From Ananas comosus (taxonomy: Eukaryota; Streptophyta; Magnoliopsida; Poales; Bromeliaceae), in contig NC_033635.1 in assembly GCF_001540865.1 (NCBI RefSeq), positions 10,171,565 through 10,235,564 of the forward strand: a DNA stretch of 64,000 nt, written 5' to 3'. Of this stretch, positions 49,212 through 61,783 are shown one piece after another (position 1 is the stretch's first letter; every line of letters starts with the position of its first letter). Both the position numbers and the translations under genes were made by a program. The notes below the pieces were generated by a model, which ran no database searches, had not been told where the DNA came from, and was given only the letters and a program-made list of their open reading frames with translations.

Positions 49212-49509
49212 TTGTCAGTAACCCGATCTCGGCGAAGGGCAAAAGCGGAATTTCACATTTTATAATAATGCAATAAAGTTTCAGGAGCCGCACCAGTTCC
49301 TACAACGTGACAAACCAGACACGATCCACTACAATCGCGGTCGTACGATTCTCCCGTCCGTACTACGTGTCTAATTCTTATTGGTTGCTATTTTCAAACT
49401 CTCTTAAATACAATAATAACACCTACTCACGGAGAGTTATTGCATACAACCGTTGCACCGTGCACCGTGCACCGTATTCGAAAGTTTTAATAAAAATATA
49501 AGATAAAAA

Positions 49510-49810
49510 CTTACAAATCATTTTGAATTTGTTTGATTTGAATTAATCAATAATATTTTAATTTCAAATTTAAAAGTATCATTTATTTTTAAAGGTTTAG
49601 TTAGTGTAATTCATGTAATTTTTACAACTATAAATTTATTAAAATAAGTAATTAGTTTAAATTTTGGAGTAAACTATATATTATTGCCTAACTCGAATTA
49701 AACAAATCGAAAGATAGATAATAAAATTAAAATTTTTGAAAGGTTTGTGGACGATTCAAGATAGTTCATAGTTCAAATAAGTTCTGTACGTTTTTATCTA
49801 AAAAGTACTT
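49510..49810. mobile_element. Diverged MITE related to 52745-53060
   Basis: It shares ATAAATTTATTAAAATAAGT and the flanking phrases for TTTAGTTAGTGTAATTCATG with the 52745 element. The ends are worn. Confidence 0.5.
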
Positions 49811-50114
49811 ATTTAAAAAAAAATAGTTTATTAAACTTATTTTTGTAGCTTTTAAAAGATATATCTTTAATAAAAAAAAATTTAAAATTTCGATTTTCTC
49901 TTATTATGAATTGAATAAATTTAATATTTAATATTTAAATAATATAGTTTAACAATATAAATTCTCTATGTATACTTTTCATTTTTTATTGGCTCATGCA
50001 TATAGTCCAAAATACCATGGCATATTGTTCAGATACATAACATGACTCTTCTGTAAACATCTTTTTGTCTTATCAGGCAAAATACTATATTATGTACATT
50101 ACAATATTAAATAT

Positions 50115-50711
50115 TTTTTTAAAAAAATTTAATTTTATACAGATCCTTATAAAAATATCAAAAAAAAGATAAATCTTTACAAAACTCAAATTATTAGATT
50201 TATATCCCTTCAAAAATCTCCGACTTGCAAATATATTCCTCCAAAAATTCTGGTCCGTTTATATATGTTCATACCGTTTGATTCACCGTTAATTTTTTAA
50301 TAGTAGGTGCGTATTATAAAGTTGTTTACGCAAAAAGTTATCTTTCTTTCTCTCTCTCCTCGACTTCGTCGCGGCACGTGCAGCGTATCTTATTTTTGCC
50401 ACGACCGAGGGCCTCGTATTCAGCGTAGCCGCCGACATAGGTCCTGCCGTCGCCATGGATAAAGAGATGAGAATGAGAAAAATGACGGAATTCAATATTA
50501 GAATACAAATTATATATGTATATGTGGGGTAACAAAGTCATTTCGCTCTTTAGCTAACTGTGATTAGCTTTTTTAACTCGTGATTATCTAAATTTTGGTT
50601 ACAGAAGGATATACCTGCAAACCAGAGAGCTTTTGGAGGGATAAATTGATAACTTCAGTTATGTATATTTATTATTTGATACTTTTATAAGGTGTCATAT
50701 GCAATTATCCC
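50115..50711. mobile_element. Mutator-like MITE, inverted relative of 3444-4033
   Basis: Read on the minus strand it begins GGGATAATTGCATATGACAC and contains the same order of phrases as 3444-4033, including CAGAGAGCTTTTGGAGGG, then a GC-rich core (about 50340-50465). The core matches that at 3701: GAGGCCCTCGGTCGTGGCAA against GAGGCCCTCGGTCGCGGCAA. The far end is less certain, and I could not confirm its target duplication. Confidence 0.65.
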
Positions 50712-51163
50712 TCTATTATCTGATACTTGTCACTTGTGTAAAATTTTTTGTGCCACCCACAAATTATGGGGCTTTCTAGGGGCCTTTGTGTAAAAACCCT
50801 TTGTTCTTTCTCTACAGTGCAATTTGTACTATCTACATAGGGAGAGGAATAGAAGATAGAGTGGTGTTTTGATTGATGTGGTTATGATTGGGCTACACAA
50901 AGGTTCCATTCACATTTCACACTGTTGTTGAGTGACATACATGTATCACAGTTACACCAAAGGGGTTACACCATAGGGAACTCCAATGTATTATGATTGC
51001 ATGATTTGATTGATTGATTGGTTTTGAAGGTTTAGATTGATTGATAGATAGATTGAGGGAGAGGTACCAAATTGGTTATTATTATTTAGGTTAGTTAAGT
51101 ATTTGGAAAATGCTTTGCACATAGGAGTTAATGTTGACAAAACTAGTATTAATTTTGTCTCAA

Positions 51164-51613
51164 ATGTAGTGTAGTTGGAGATACATGGAGTTGGAAGTAC
51201 AGCAGTTGTAACTACATGCATTCTGTTTGGTTGGATATAGTAGAAAGGCATTGCAACTATAAATAATTTGTTTGGTTTCATATAGTTGGGAAATGATTTT
51301 TAAAATTTTATTATTTTGTATATATGATGGTGAGATTATCTCCAATATAAAAAAGAAAAATATTTTTTATTTAAAAAATAATTAAGGATGTAAGCATATA
51401 TTTTTGTTTAAATTTACTTTTTGCAACTGCTGCTGTAGTCGGAACTATGGTCAATTTGGGCGTAGTTCAAACTGCTGCAATTGTGCCTCCTTTTTGTAGT
51501 TTCTACTGCAAGAGTTTAAGTTAAATATATCAAACCAAACATCGAATTTGCATTTCTATACAGTTACAACTGTCGTGCAGTTGTAATTATATGCAATCAA
51601 ATGGCACCTAAAA
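51164..51613. mobile_element. MITE with GTAGTTG-type ends, copy 2
   Basis: It matches 19115-19510 in order: GTGTAGTTGGAGATACATG, TTCTGTTTGGTTGGATATAG, then a right arm with ACAGTTACAACTGTCGTGCA. It is intergenic between the response regulator and TOC34. Confidence 0.65.
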
Positions 51614-51844
51614 GACTCTATATTAGATATGCTAATATATTAATACTACTCATTAGATTTTTGCAAAAATTAATTGTTTCATTACTTATTAGTTGTTAAT
51701 TATTAACAAAAAATTTACACATGCTTTGGCTCGAAAGTAGTTTGAGTTTGAACCACAAAATTTGACTGGATAGCCAATTAATTTAATAAATTTTGTTTTT
51801 TTTTTAAAAGTAGAGTGCTTATTTCAAGAGTACTACTACACGCT

Positions 51845-52125
51845 AATACGCTATCAATAACATTTAAGCCGAATTAAGAGTTTTTAGTCCTATTATATCT
51901 TATATATAGGACTATCTGGGGGTCTCACATTCTTCCCCCCTTAAGCCTTCCTAAACCGACCTTGTGGTGAGCCGCGCTCTACCCACAACAGTCAACAGTA
52001 TGGAAAACTCGCTCAGTTGAGACTCACGCTTAACTCTCTTAACTTCTTAGGCCTAGCCGCCGCCCAAAATGCTTAACCCTGTTCAAGAGTTTTTAGCCTT
52101 ATTATATCTAATATGGACTACCTCG
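51845..52125 (-). mobile_element. 5S-related TRIM fragment, minus strand
   Basis: On the minus strand a polypurine tract (AAGGGGGGAAGAA) is followed by an LTR start TGTGAGACCCCC at 51929. A partial upstream LTR with CATTTTGGGCGGCGGCTAGG lies at 52050-52125. The internal part has GTAGAGCGCGGCTCACC, as in the copies at 31947 and 54150. The copy is incomplete at both ends. Confidence 0.6.
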
Positions 52126-52250
52126 GGTCAAACAAGTATGCTACCCGCTTAGTTTATTATTTTAGAAAACTTAGATGGAAATGTGAATCAACTAGAATTC
52201 GAACTTGGGATCTCGGATATCAACCACCAAACTCTTTGCCACTTGTGTTG
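52125..52250 (-). mobile_element. tRNA-derived SINE, copy 3 (truncated)
   Basis: On the minus strand ACAAGTGGCAAAGAGTTTGG, CCAAGTTCGAATTCTAG and GTTGATTCACATTTCC match the SINEs at 19597 and 26439. The 5' end and poly(A) are degraded. Confidence 0.7.
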
Positions 52251-52744
52251 GAGATAGTAGGTATTTATCTGCTATTCTTAGAAGCACCCAAATTGGATTA
52301 TACAATATATGCATGCGATCTAAAATGCTATACAAATTTGTCAGCACATCAACGTTGGTGAAAAATCCTTTGACAGTAAAGTGTTAGCATTATATATAAA
52401 TTTAACTGCTCTTATTCCTAATTACACTATATTTATAATTATATTGAATGAAACAGTTAATGTGGTCTCTCCTGCATATTACCATTGTTAATTTCAAATA
52501 GGTTCAAAAAAATTAGAATAATTATTTTTACAGTGATTATAATTAATATATTAAAATCATATATATTGAATAAAGTTATTAAACAAACTATGGAGACAAC
52601 GTTGACTTGTCACATGTGGTTGGGTGGAGATCCAAAAAGATGAATCTACTCCTTCCACAAGTCAAAAAAATAAAAAAGATTAAATTATTTTTAGAAAAAA
52701 AAAATTCTACTATTAAAGTTGGAAAAAAATATATATAGAAAGTA

Positions 52745-53060
52745 CCTGCGGACCATTCTGAAACGACTACCTAATCTTTTAAAATTTTAATTTTACTACT
52801 TAATTTTTTTAGTTTATTTAATTTGAGTTAGTCAACGATACTTTGACTTTAAATTTTGAATACGTTATTTATCTTAGTAGGTTTAGTTAGTTTACTTCAT
52901 GCAATTGTCACAACTATAAATTTATTAAAATAAGTAATTAGTTAGAATTTTAAAAGTCAAAGTGTCATTAATTGGCTTAAATCAAACAAATTAAAATATT
53001 GAACGGTAAAATTAAAATTTTGAAAGATTGGGTAGCTATTTCAAAATAGTCCACAGTTCA
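52745..53060. mobile_element. MITE with long inverted repeats
   Basis: CTGCGGACCATTCTGAAACG at the left is mirrored by a right end with TCAAAATAGTCCACAGTTCAG. The arms include ACCTAATCTTTTAAAATTTT. Fragments of relatives are at 49510-49810 and 54770-54880. Confidence 0.65.
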
Positions 53061-54150
53061 GATAAATTCTGTTTATTTTTGCCATTAAAGATCAAATTTC
53101 TAGTTTTGTCCTCTTAAAAGTGATAAATAATAATCATCATACAATACTTTTGATGCGACTTTATTTAGATAAATGATAATGTTATTATTGAATAATTTTA
53201 TATAATATGACATATTTTTGATAAATTTGAGCATTACAACAACTAGCAAATCCGCAGATTCGAGAATTTGAGTTCCTTTTACTTTTACAATAAATTTATA
53301 ATAATTTAGAGGTAATTTATTTATTGTTTGATATTCTAAGAAACAAAAAAAAAAAATCAAATATCCATTTATAACTACATAAATAGTTCTCCAATATTAT
53401 AAAACAATATATATAGTATCCAAACCTTTGCTCCTGTGTCTCAATTTTACTCTATGATAAAGAGGCATAAATTATTATTTTTTAAAATATTTGAGAGAAA
53501 AGATATCAACTTCTATTTTTCATTTTTTACCATTATTTTAAATAACTTTAGAAATTTAAGATGATTTTTAATTCCAATTCAAAACTCTATAACAATAGTT
53601 TCAATACGAATTAAATAAATTGTCAATAATTTATCAAATTTGATAGTTCGCATAAAGAGAAAGATATATTTTATTTTGTTCTAAATTAACTTTATAATGT
53701 ATAATTTAAATAAAAAATCAGATATAAAATCAAAGTGACATGTTATACTATTTTACTAAAGTTTTGCTTGGAATTTAACAATTATTTGATGATCTTGTAT
53801 GGTAACATATATGTTGTTTTAAGTTTTCAAATATATTTCCTACAGAATTTTTTTTAAAATTTTATTTAAAGTAAAAAAGACAACAATACCAATTAAAGCC
53901 TAAATTTTTATTTTTATTTTTATTTTCTTTTTTAAGATGCCCCTAGACTATACATAATCACTCAGTTCCAGATTCTATAGCCCGGGGAGCGAAAAATACA
54001 AATCAATGTAATATAAACTTTTATTATTATTTTAGTAAAAACGTATAAAATTTATTTGAACTTTGAACCAGTTTAAAATCACTATCCACCTAGCTCAATT
54101 CTAAATTCTAAAAGTGTACAATCCCCACCCCCATTTAAACCTTGACATTC
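53061..54150. other. AT-rich intergenic sequence
   Basis: No gene, RNA or mobile element ends that I can support. Confidence 0.5.
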
Positions 54151-54619
54151 TCATCAGGCTTAAGCACACTTAGCTTTTGTTTGGTTAGGGGTTAAGGGAT
54201 GGAATAGCCCCTTAACCCTTATATTATCCCCAAACACCTCCAAAAATGAATAGGGTTAGCTAACCCCACCTCAAATGGGCTATCCCGAACCAAACGGTAG
54301 CTTAAGAATCAAGTAATGTGAGTCTCATCTCACTTGCTAGCCTTAATTGATTTTATGGGAAGCCACGCTCAACCAATAATGGTCGTCAACCGGCAAGCCG
54401 CGCTCCATTGGCTGTATGATCCTAACTCAGCAGATACTTATTTTACACTTTTGACTGGTGATTGTTTCTGATACCAACTGTAATGCCCCGCTTCCTAAAC
54501 GGATTACCTATCTTAAAACTATTCTAATCCTAACGCACTTAGCTTTTTAACCTCTTGAAGTCAAGAAGTTTAGTCTTATTACGTGATATACATAACTATT
54601 TGAAATTCCGATGGTGTCA
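54150..54619 (-). mobile_element. 5S-related (Cassandra-like) TRIM, minus strand
   Basis: The LTR (54619-54479 on the minus strand) runs from TGACACCATCGG to GGGGCATTACA, 141 bp. It is followed directly by TTGGTATCAGA, the expected primer-binding site for initiator tRNA-Met. Its 3' half aligns with the 3' half of plant 5S rRNA as I remember it: GGTTAAAAAGC, then TTAGAATAGTTTTAAGATAG and AATCCGTTTAGGAAG. The internal part (54150-54470) has GCGCGGCTTGCCGGTTGACG, as in the TPS intron copy. A small MITE (54175-54302) has inserted into it. Confidence 0.75.
54175..54302. mobile_element. Small MITE nested in the TRIM
   Basis: TTTTGTTTGGTTAGGGGTTA at the left is mirrored by CCCGAACCAAACGGTAGC at the right, and TTAACCC and GGGTTAGC blocks lie between. 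It belongs with 54978-55392. Confidence 0.6.
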
Positions 54620-54977
54620 GATTACTCCTTAGATATATATTTGTATTTGCCTCTCCTTCCCGCCGTATTCATGTCAATGCACTTTTCAATGATACATAAG
54701 CAAGTTATGTTAACGCACCTTCCAATGCAACAATAAATTGATCAATACATAGGTAGCTAAAATTTTGAATTTTACATATCGTTCACTCACGCAAATCAAA
54801 CAAATTAAAAATTTGGACAACAAACTAAAAATTTAGAAAGTTTATGAAGCTGATTCAAAATAGTGTATAGTTCACATGAGTTGTGCATTTTTTTTTTTTT
54901 TTTTACTTAGAAAAAACCTATATTATTGCATTGGTTTATAGTATAATTAAGTTTTTCTCATCGAATTTTGTTGTAAT

Positions 54978-55392
54978 TAAGCCTCCGTTTGGTTCGGGGT
55001 TAAGGAAAAAGTAGCTATTCCAGGGATAGAGTTAAGTTCAGGGTTAAAATGGGGTTAAAGTTTTTTTGTGTTTGGTTGGGGGTTGCAGTTAGTCTAGAAT
55101 AATGAAAAATAGTGTTTGGTTGGGTAGGTGGGATAAGAAGATAATGATTGATAAAGAAGGATAATGATTGGTTGGAGTAGGTGTGATAAGAAAGATAGTG
55201 GATTATTATGAATAGAAAATAGTATTTTGTTGGAGTTTGGTGGGGTTAGGTGGGGTTAGCTAACCCGGGATAATTTATTTGAGGTGGGATTAGGTGGGGT
55301 TAGCTAACCCCACCTATTTTTTGGGGTGTTTGGGGATAAAATGGGGGTTAAGGGGTTATTCCACCCCTTAACCCCCAACCAAACAAGGGCTA
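54978..55392. mobile_element. MITE directly upstream of the TOC34 promoter
   Basis: CCGTTTGGTTCGGGGTTAAG at the left pairs with CCCCCAACCAAACAAGGGC at the right. The interior repeats GGTGGGGTTAGCTAACCC-type palindromes. It ends only about 50 bp before the TOC34 TATA box, with an (AAAAAG)n run (55394-55427) between. Confidence 0.7.
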
Positions 55393-55442
55393 AAAGAAAA
55401 AGAAAAAGAAAAAGAAAAAGAAAAAGAAACACACATACTACA

Positions 55443-55450
55443 TATAAATA
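55443..55450 (+). promoter_or_regulatory. TATA box of TOC34
   Basis: TATAAATA, followed about 30 bp later by CT-rich sequence where transcription plausibly starts (55475-55500). Confidence 0.5.
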
Positions 55451-55479
55451 CTCCTTCCCCTCCTTATCCCTCCTCTCCT

Positions 55480-55637
55480 CTACCAACCCCCTGTGTCTCT
55501 CTCTCCTCCGCTCCAAAACCCTCCGTAGCGATCAAAACCCTAGGAGGAGGGGGAGGAGGCGGTCGAAGCCCTAGTTTTCCATTTGCACTCTCGTGGGAGG
55601 CCTCTCAGCTCGATCCCGTCTCCACAGAGAGGTGTTC
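55480..55637 (+). other. 5' UTR exon of TOC34 (approximate)
   Basis: A CT- and GGAGG-rich leader typical of plant 5' UTRs. It could end at TTCG|GTAAATC near 55637, or slightly earlier at AGAG|GTGTTC. The intron would then run to CTCTAAGCAG at 56748, just before the coding start. The 5' end is estimated from the TATA box. Confidence 0.4.
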
Positions 55638-55854
55638 GGTAAATCCCAATCAATTCTAAACGCCGACGTTATTTTATCTTATAATTACTTGAATTTGTAG
55701 CGTATTGGTGGAAATTTGGGTAAATGGATGCAGTTTTTGCCCTAATTTCGTGAATAAAAGATGCATTTATGTTGTAGTGTTTGGTTTCGTTGATCTGGGG
55801 GTCGATTCCTCGTGCATATGTGTTAGTTTGGCCCGGTTTCGGGAGTGAGTTCTC

Positions 55855-56320
55855 TGCTTGAGAAGCAGAAGCTTGAGTGCATGGAAAATGAGAAATTTAA
55901 AGGTTTTTGTTGTTGCGGGAAGCAGAAACGAGCTTCTGACCCTGTGAATATCTGCTTTAGTTTGAAGCTTCTGGTTCTATTTGATGTGGGAAGCTGTAAA
56001 CAGAGTTGTAATACTTGCTTTGTCTTGCCGCAGCTTTTGCTGTTTAAGTGAGCTGGTCGAAGAAGCACAGTGACAATTAACAGCTTTTCTGTTAAACTGC
56101 ACCGCGCAGTTTTGTGTTGCGGCAGAAATAGAAGCTTCAAATTAGTGTTTCTTTGAGGCCTATAACAGCTTCCACCACACAAAAAGCTCCAGGCACTTCA
56201 TTTGCTAAATGGCAGGCTGCTGCTTCTGGCGGCAGGGTAACTGTTTCAGACACTAGCCAAAATGGCAGTACATGAAAAATACTAGGAGTGCTTCTCCCAG
56301 TAGCTCTACTCAATTGACAC
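55855..56320. repeat. Repeat-like sequence in the TOC34 leader intron
   Basis: Rich in GAAGCTTCT and GCAGCTTTTGC phrases on both strands, similar to TPS intron 3 (35343-36224). Probably an old small element; ends not definable. Confidence 0.35.
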
Positions 56321-56403
56321 TTTTGCAAAAGTTGTAGTGTGATGAATGGGCCACAAGTAGAAGTTTGTTTTGAAACTTTTATTGCTGTATTGTTACCTAT
56401 TCA

Positions 56404-56562
56404 TGTGACGTCCCAATATTCCCACATCGTATAATGTGGGTGATCGTGAGGGCCTTATATGTGGCTAGTTTGCTTGTACTAATAACTAGGCTTAAGCATT
56501 TTGGGTTAGCAGTTTGGACCCAACAAAGTATTAGTGCACGTGGGCTGGGTCGTTTCAATACA
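56404..56562 (+). mobile_element. Solo LTR-like block in the TOC34 leader intron
   Basis: It starts TGTGACGTCCCAATATTCCC and ends GGTCGTTTCAATACA. It shares with 21741-21891 the order CCCAATA-TCCCACAT, GCTTAAGCATTTTGGG, GGACCCAACAAAGTATTA. No partner LTR or internal part. The target duplication is unclear. Confidence 0.55.
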
Positions 56563-56769
56563 TGTGATAGTTCAGCCTGTGTTGTTTAGCATCTCTTCAT
56601 GAGAGGTTCATTATTGGCCTTTCACCTGTTTTTAGTACCTTTGTTTCTTTGGAAAGCCATTACATTTCCTTTGCTTCTTTTGCTTGTGGATTAGTGGATT
56701 GCTGCAGTTTTATCATCTCTCTTTGTCTGGTTGTTCTCTCTAAGCAGCTCGGTTAGTGGGTGTATCAGT

Positions 56770-59700
56770 ATGTCGTCACCTTTAACTCGCGATTGGGTGG
56801 GAATCCAACAGTTCCCAGCTGCCACGCAAAACAAATTGCTTGAGATACTGGGGAAACTAAAGGAAGAGGTTCATGTAGTGTTTTCCTCAATTATGCTCTT
56901 AACATTTAATTAGAGGTATAATGTATTGGATAGTCCTTGTACCATCCCAATGTCGACATCGTACAGTGACCAGCAATACATTTTCCCCTTTATCAATTTT
57001 GTCATAATTTCTTTTTTGATGTCGCAAGGCTTTTTTCTAATATTCCAGTTTTGATTTCTCTTAGAATGTGAGCACAATGACTATTCTGGTGATGGGTAAG
57101 GGTGGTGTTGGGAAGTCCTCCACTGTGAATTCCATTCTAGGGGAGAGGGCGGTTACTGTGAGCACTTTCCAGGTTTCTTTTCTATCTATATACATCATAC
57201 TCATTTTTTTGGTAATTAATGTTATTATTTGAGGGTTAGTAAAAGCTTATTGTATTGCTTTGTAATACAATCTTGTAGTCTGAAGGATTGCGGCCAATGA
57301 TGTGCTCAAGATCACGAGCAGGGTTCACTTTAAACATCATTGACACGCCGGGACTTGTAGAAGGCGGATATGTCAATGATCAAGCTCTTGAGATCATAAA
57401 ACGGTGTGTATTATGAAGAAACTTGTAGGTGATCTGTATGCGGATGCTCATTCTATTTGTAAGATAGAATTTAGTCGGTTTGATTGAATTGTACAGATTT
57501 GCCACTTGAAATCATGGAGTTTGCACCTATTTACATCTGGATAGAAAATGATGCATGCTCTTATGGCGGTAGCTTCAAATTTTGCTAAAATTTTCTCTTT
57601 GATGCAAAATTTCATTTCAAAAACCTTAATAATTTGGCACTTTATTGTTGAATTTGATTGTGTTTGATTGTTTATTTCGGCGAGAGCAAGAAAACAAGAT
57701 TAGGGACGTGTGGACTGTTCAATAGTTGGATGATTGTTTAATTTTAGTATTATAACAGGGGATAAAAATAAGACATGATTATCTTCATGTATCATCCACA
57801 TGATTGCAATATTCAGTCCATTAGAATATTCATCATGTTCTTTTTAAATTTCTTATATATACACATTATCAGATATAAGATTCTCATTACTTGTTCTTAG
57901 TTACAAATGAATGGTAATATTGCTGTTAGTACATATCTATTTTCCATCCGACCTTCATAATTTATTCAGAGCTATTGATATGTTGGACATTCTCCTTCAG
58001 TCTCCAAACTGATTTTCCTACTTTATTCGTGAGCAGTTTTTCTAAAGAAAGTATAGCACAAGCTGTTAAAATACAGGAATGTATAATTAGTCGTAAAAAC
58101 TCAAATTGAAGACACCGATAATACCAGAGTATCTGATGCATATCCTACACAGATAGGTGTATACGCAATTTCCAAATTGAATGGAACTGTTACTTTGTAT
58201 TTCAATGGCTTCTTCTCTCTCCTAATTGCTGCAGGGAAGGCCGTTGTTGTTTTTATTGTTTAGTTAGCAACTCTTCTGCTATTATTTTATTTGCTTGTTC
58301 CGCGGCTATTTTTATTTTTTATTTTATTTTTTTTATTTCAGGTCATATTCAATCCTTTTTACTTGGCTCATTCTATGTATTTTTAGCTAATGTGCTCTGA
58401 TTTTCTTTCAGGTTTCTGTTGAATAAGACTATTGATGTTCTCCTGTACGTGGACCGGTTAGATGTGTATAGGATGGATGCTTTGGATAGACTAGTTATTA
58501 AAGCTATAACTGACACTTTTGGAAAGGCAATATGGAGAAGATCTTTGGTTGTGTTAACACATGCTCAATTGTCTCCACCAGATGGATTGAATTATGATGA
58601 CTTCTTTGCCAAGCGCTCAGAAGCGCTTCGCAAATGCATACGGTTAGGCGCCCGCATCAAAAAACAAGAGTTTCAGGTATTAAAATTTCACAGCATTTGT
58701 CTTTTTCTTTTTTCTGAAGAAAATCGTTATTTTTGCGAAGATAGGAAGCTTTCTGATGGAAGACAGCAATGCGTCACCTCCCATCTCACGTGGTCTCTTT
58801 TATAATGGTTGTGGAGATAGTGGAATGACTCGTGTAAATTGGATGGTAAAGCATATTGCACAACAATCGTGTGGTAGTTTATATCAAATTTTGGTGGAAA
58901 ATTTAAATATTCCATGAGATATTAGACATTTAGTAGTGTCACCCTTTAATGTGGCTGAAAAAGTAATGTGATTGAAAAAGTGGGTAAAGTAGTTATCTGC
59001 GAATTCAGAGGTTGGGCCTGTCTGGCCCTGATATGCCTGGATTGGAGAAGTGAGGCTGGTATTTCTGTAATTTTTTCATTCTTCAAAGAAGGAAAACTTT
59101 GAACCTTATTTGATAAGGCACTTAGATGGCAAAGGATTCATAATGAAGATCACCGAATCTCTATCTAATATCTCTAAATGGTTTACAAAAGACGCTCTTC
59201 ATCTTTACATCACGTGTATACATTGTTCCTTTCTATAGGTTAAGCAATAGGTTTGTTGGTGTTTTGATATACTTTCGTTAATCTAAATGTGAATAATCAA
59301 TAACATCTACTAGTGCTTTTACTCGCTGAAGGTAAGGAAAAGAATTGCTGGCTTTGAGTGCTTCATATGACTATCGTCGTTGACTAAGCATAATGAACTA
59401 AGCATAATGAACTAAGTTATTTAGTATCGTTGAGGGAATAAGACAGTATGAAATTAATTTTTGATTTTACATTTCCACATCAATGAGAATAAGAGTGGTA
59501 TAAAGAGAACCCTCTACCGTACATGCCGAAAGGCTAATTTGTCTTTTGTTCCATATTTCTCAAGATAAATTCAACTCGGTTTCTTAAGTGCTTATCTAAT
59601 ATAATGTACTTGTGTGTGTGCGCGCGCGCGCACGCGTAGCTTGTAAGCATGTATGGATATCTCTTAAACAGTAAAATTCGCAGATACACTATAATCGTAT

Positions 59701-60768
59701 GCTTGCTTTGATATACATACGTTCTTCAGTACCGTGCATGTACATCACCAAAATTTTTTCTAAACCATGTATACTCACAGGTGATTTGGTAACATATGTA
59801 ATGTGGAAATGAATATGCACATTTTTTTTTTCCTTATAGAGGGATGTGTTAAAACAAGTTCTCTATTAGTTTTTGGAATAGCTTTCCTGTATTCAAGTTT
59901 CTTGATCAGCCACTGTTGGCAATCACTTTGCTGGTTATTCTGATATTTGGCATCTGAACAGTTATCGTCTTCTCTTTTCTATAAAGAAACGAAGCCTTCA
60001 TTTTTGAGCCTGAATGCGACAAAACATCGTGGTATCGAATAATGCCGCCAAAAATGTGCTCTCTCGTCTTGCAGGAATCAAACATTCCCGTGGTGTTAGT
60101 CGAGAACAGTGGGAGATGCAGGACTAACGATAGTGCAGAAAAGGTATGTCTTCTTGTTTTTTCATCGCCCTTTTTACTTGCATTGAAATTTGGCTAAACG
60201 CAAAAAATCACCGCTAGACCTTCAACCTTACCTCATCCCCTCTCCCTGCTTCAATTTCAATACTCATGTTGATTACTGAAAATTATGAGTGAAAAAGAAC
60301 CACACGAAAAGCGAGTAAATTGTTCAATAAACTGTTAGATACCTACAGTAAAGATCACCTTTTGTTGTTTACTCTCGTCGATGAACACAGATACTGCCCG
60401 ATGGTACGCCGTGGATCCCAAACTTGGTGAGAGAAATCACACTCATCATCTCTAACGGGAGCATGCCGATCGTCGTTGATCAGAAGCTGATCGAGGGCCC
60501 CAATCCTAACAACCGCGGAAAGCTTTTCATACCCCTCATTCTGGCTTTTCAGGTAAAAATGCCTCCTTCCTGCAAAATCAGTTCAAACTTCACTAGAATT
60601 ACTCGCACTTCTATATGAAGTAAGCAACTACCTATTCCTGCATTTGTTTTTTTCCTCAGTACTTTTTCGTGATAAGACGGATTCAACGAGCCATCAAAGA
60701 TGACATTGCAAAGGAAAGCAAGCCGCTTTGGGAGCTGCGCGACTTGGGCTTAGCAGATCGCAAATTCT

Positions 60769-60770
<2 letters not shown>
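56770..60770 (+). CDS. TOC34: TOC34, chloroplast outer-envelope protein import receptor GTPase
   Basis: Exons 56770-56868, 57065-57172, 57279-57403, 58412-58676, 60075-60143, 60391-60552, 60660-60770; 312 codons plus stop, the usual TOC34 length, and phases agree. GTPase motifs: G1 GKGGVGKSS (44-52), G3 DTPG (91-94), G4-like THAQ (160-163) and ENSGR (209-213). Arg 131 in DVYRMD matches the dimer-contact arginine described for pea Toc34. A hydrophobic segment LFIPLILAFQYFFVI (267-281) near the C-terminus is the tail anchor, with about 30 residues after it. TOC34 family proteins bind precursor proteins and GTP at the TOC complex with TOC159 and TOC75. No acidic N-terminal domain is present, which excludes TOC159. 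The M at 56731 lies in the leader intron and is not the start. All introns are GT-AG. Confidence 0.95.

Positions 60771-60775
<5 letters not shown>

Positions 60776-60802
<27 letters not shown>
60776..60802. repeat. (CT)n microsatellite after the TOC34 stop
   Basis: About 13 CT units beginning a few bases after the stop codon, inside the 3' UTR. Confidence 0.9.
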
Positions 60803-60804
<2 letters not shown>

Positions 60805-61712
60805 AATTATCTTTCTATGTTGTTGGTTTGTGTGTATTCATTTCCTGTGCTGTTGTGTTACTATGAGGGCTTTATCCGAACAGTCGTACTGCGGCGGACT
60901 ACTGACTTTCTTTTTGTAATCCCAGTCTCATGCTATCAATCTTTCATCTTCTTCTGACAGATTGTTTGGCTTCAACTGCTGCTCTTTTGCATGTCATTTA
61001 TCTTACTATTTATAGTGTATGATGATAATATACTAACATCATCGGTCACATGTTATATGGGCCTACTGCTTTTGCTTGAAGTTGAAGCCAGCCTTTGGGT
61101 GTCCATATTCTGCGAGTTTCTATGTCGGGTCGTTGGCGCTAACTATTAATCCCAAAAGCTCGAGCTGTTAGAAATACGCAACTAATTCACTTAAAGCGTA
61201 TAGATACAGTGCCCACGGGGCTCGATTGTGACTTGACCCAACCAGTCTCATGCCACTTCGAACACGACTCGGCCTATCCAGCCTCACGCCATTTCGAACA
61301 TAACTCGGCCCAATATGGCTTCCCGCCACATAACAGAATGCAGGTCTATTTAAGCCAACATTCTAATGGCTCGAGTTTTTTTCAAAAATAAAGTTAAGTG
61401 TCTCACAAACATTCGTCAAAGTTTGCCGTAAACTAAATTTGCCCTTTAACTTTATTTCTTTCAAAATGTTATAATTGATTTCGCTCAGAATGCAATCGAT
61501 GTACCTTTCTTTTGCCCTTTTATGCGCTAATGCGAAATTTGCGATAAAATAAACCAAAAAAAAGGACTAACTATAGTTTGTGGGCTTTCAATGTTTACAA
61601 AAATAAATTTTCACTTAAATTTTAGTTATACTGAAAGTAAATTTTAAACTTAAAAATAAAATTTGTTTTTATATAAATTAAATTTTAATGAATTTTAAAT
61701 ATAACAAATAAA
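60803..61712. other. TOC34 3' UTR and intergenic sequence
   Basis: The 3' UTR probably extends to about 61000. From 61230 to 61330 there are short repeats of CCACTTCGAACACGACTCGGCC-like phrases, given here only as a description. No gene. Confidence 0.45.
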
Positions 61713-61783
61713 GCGCATCTGGTGTAGTGGTATCATAGTACCCTCCCACGGTACTGACCGGGGTTCGATTCCCCGGATGCGCA
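61713..61783 (+). tRNA. tRNA-Gly (CCC)
   Basis: It folds as a complete tRNA: acceptor GCGCATC with GATGCGC and discriminator A, D-arm region TGGTGTAGTGGTATCA, anticodon stem GTACC/GGTAC with loop CTCCCAC (anticodon CCC), T stem CCGGG/CCCGG with loop TTCGATT. The A and B boxes for Pol III are intact and there is no intron. An upstream ATAACAAATAAA is like the CAA-containing leader of plant tRNA genes. The next three genomic bases happen to be CCA. Confidence 0.95.

Noticed and set aside
54479..54619. A 5S rRNA gene
   Set aside because: Only a diverged 3' half is present and it lies inside LTR ends with a primer site; it is retroelement sequence, not a functional rRNA gene.
56770..60770. TOC159-class receptor
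   Set aside because: The protein is 312 residues with no acidic N-terminal domain and has a C-terminal anchor, as in TOC34.
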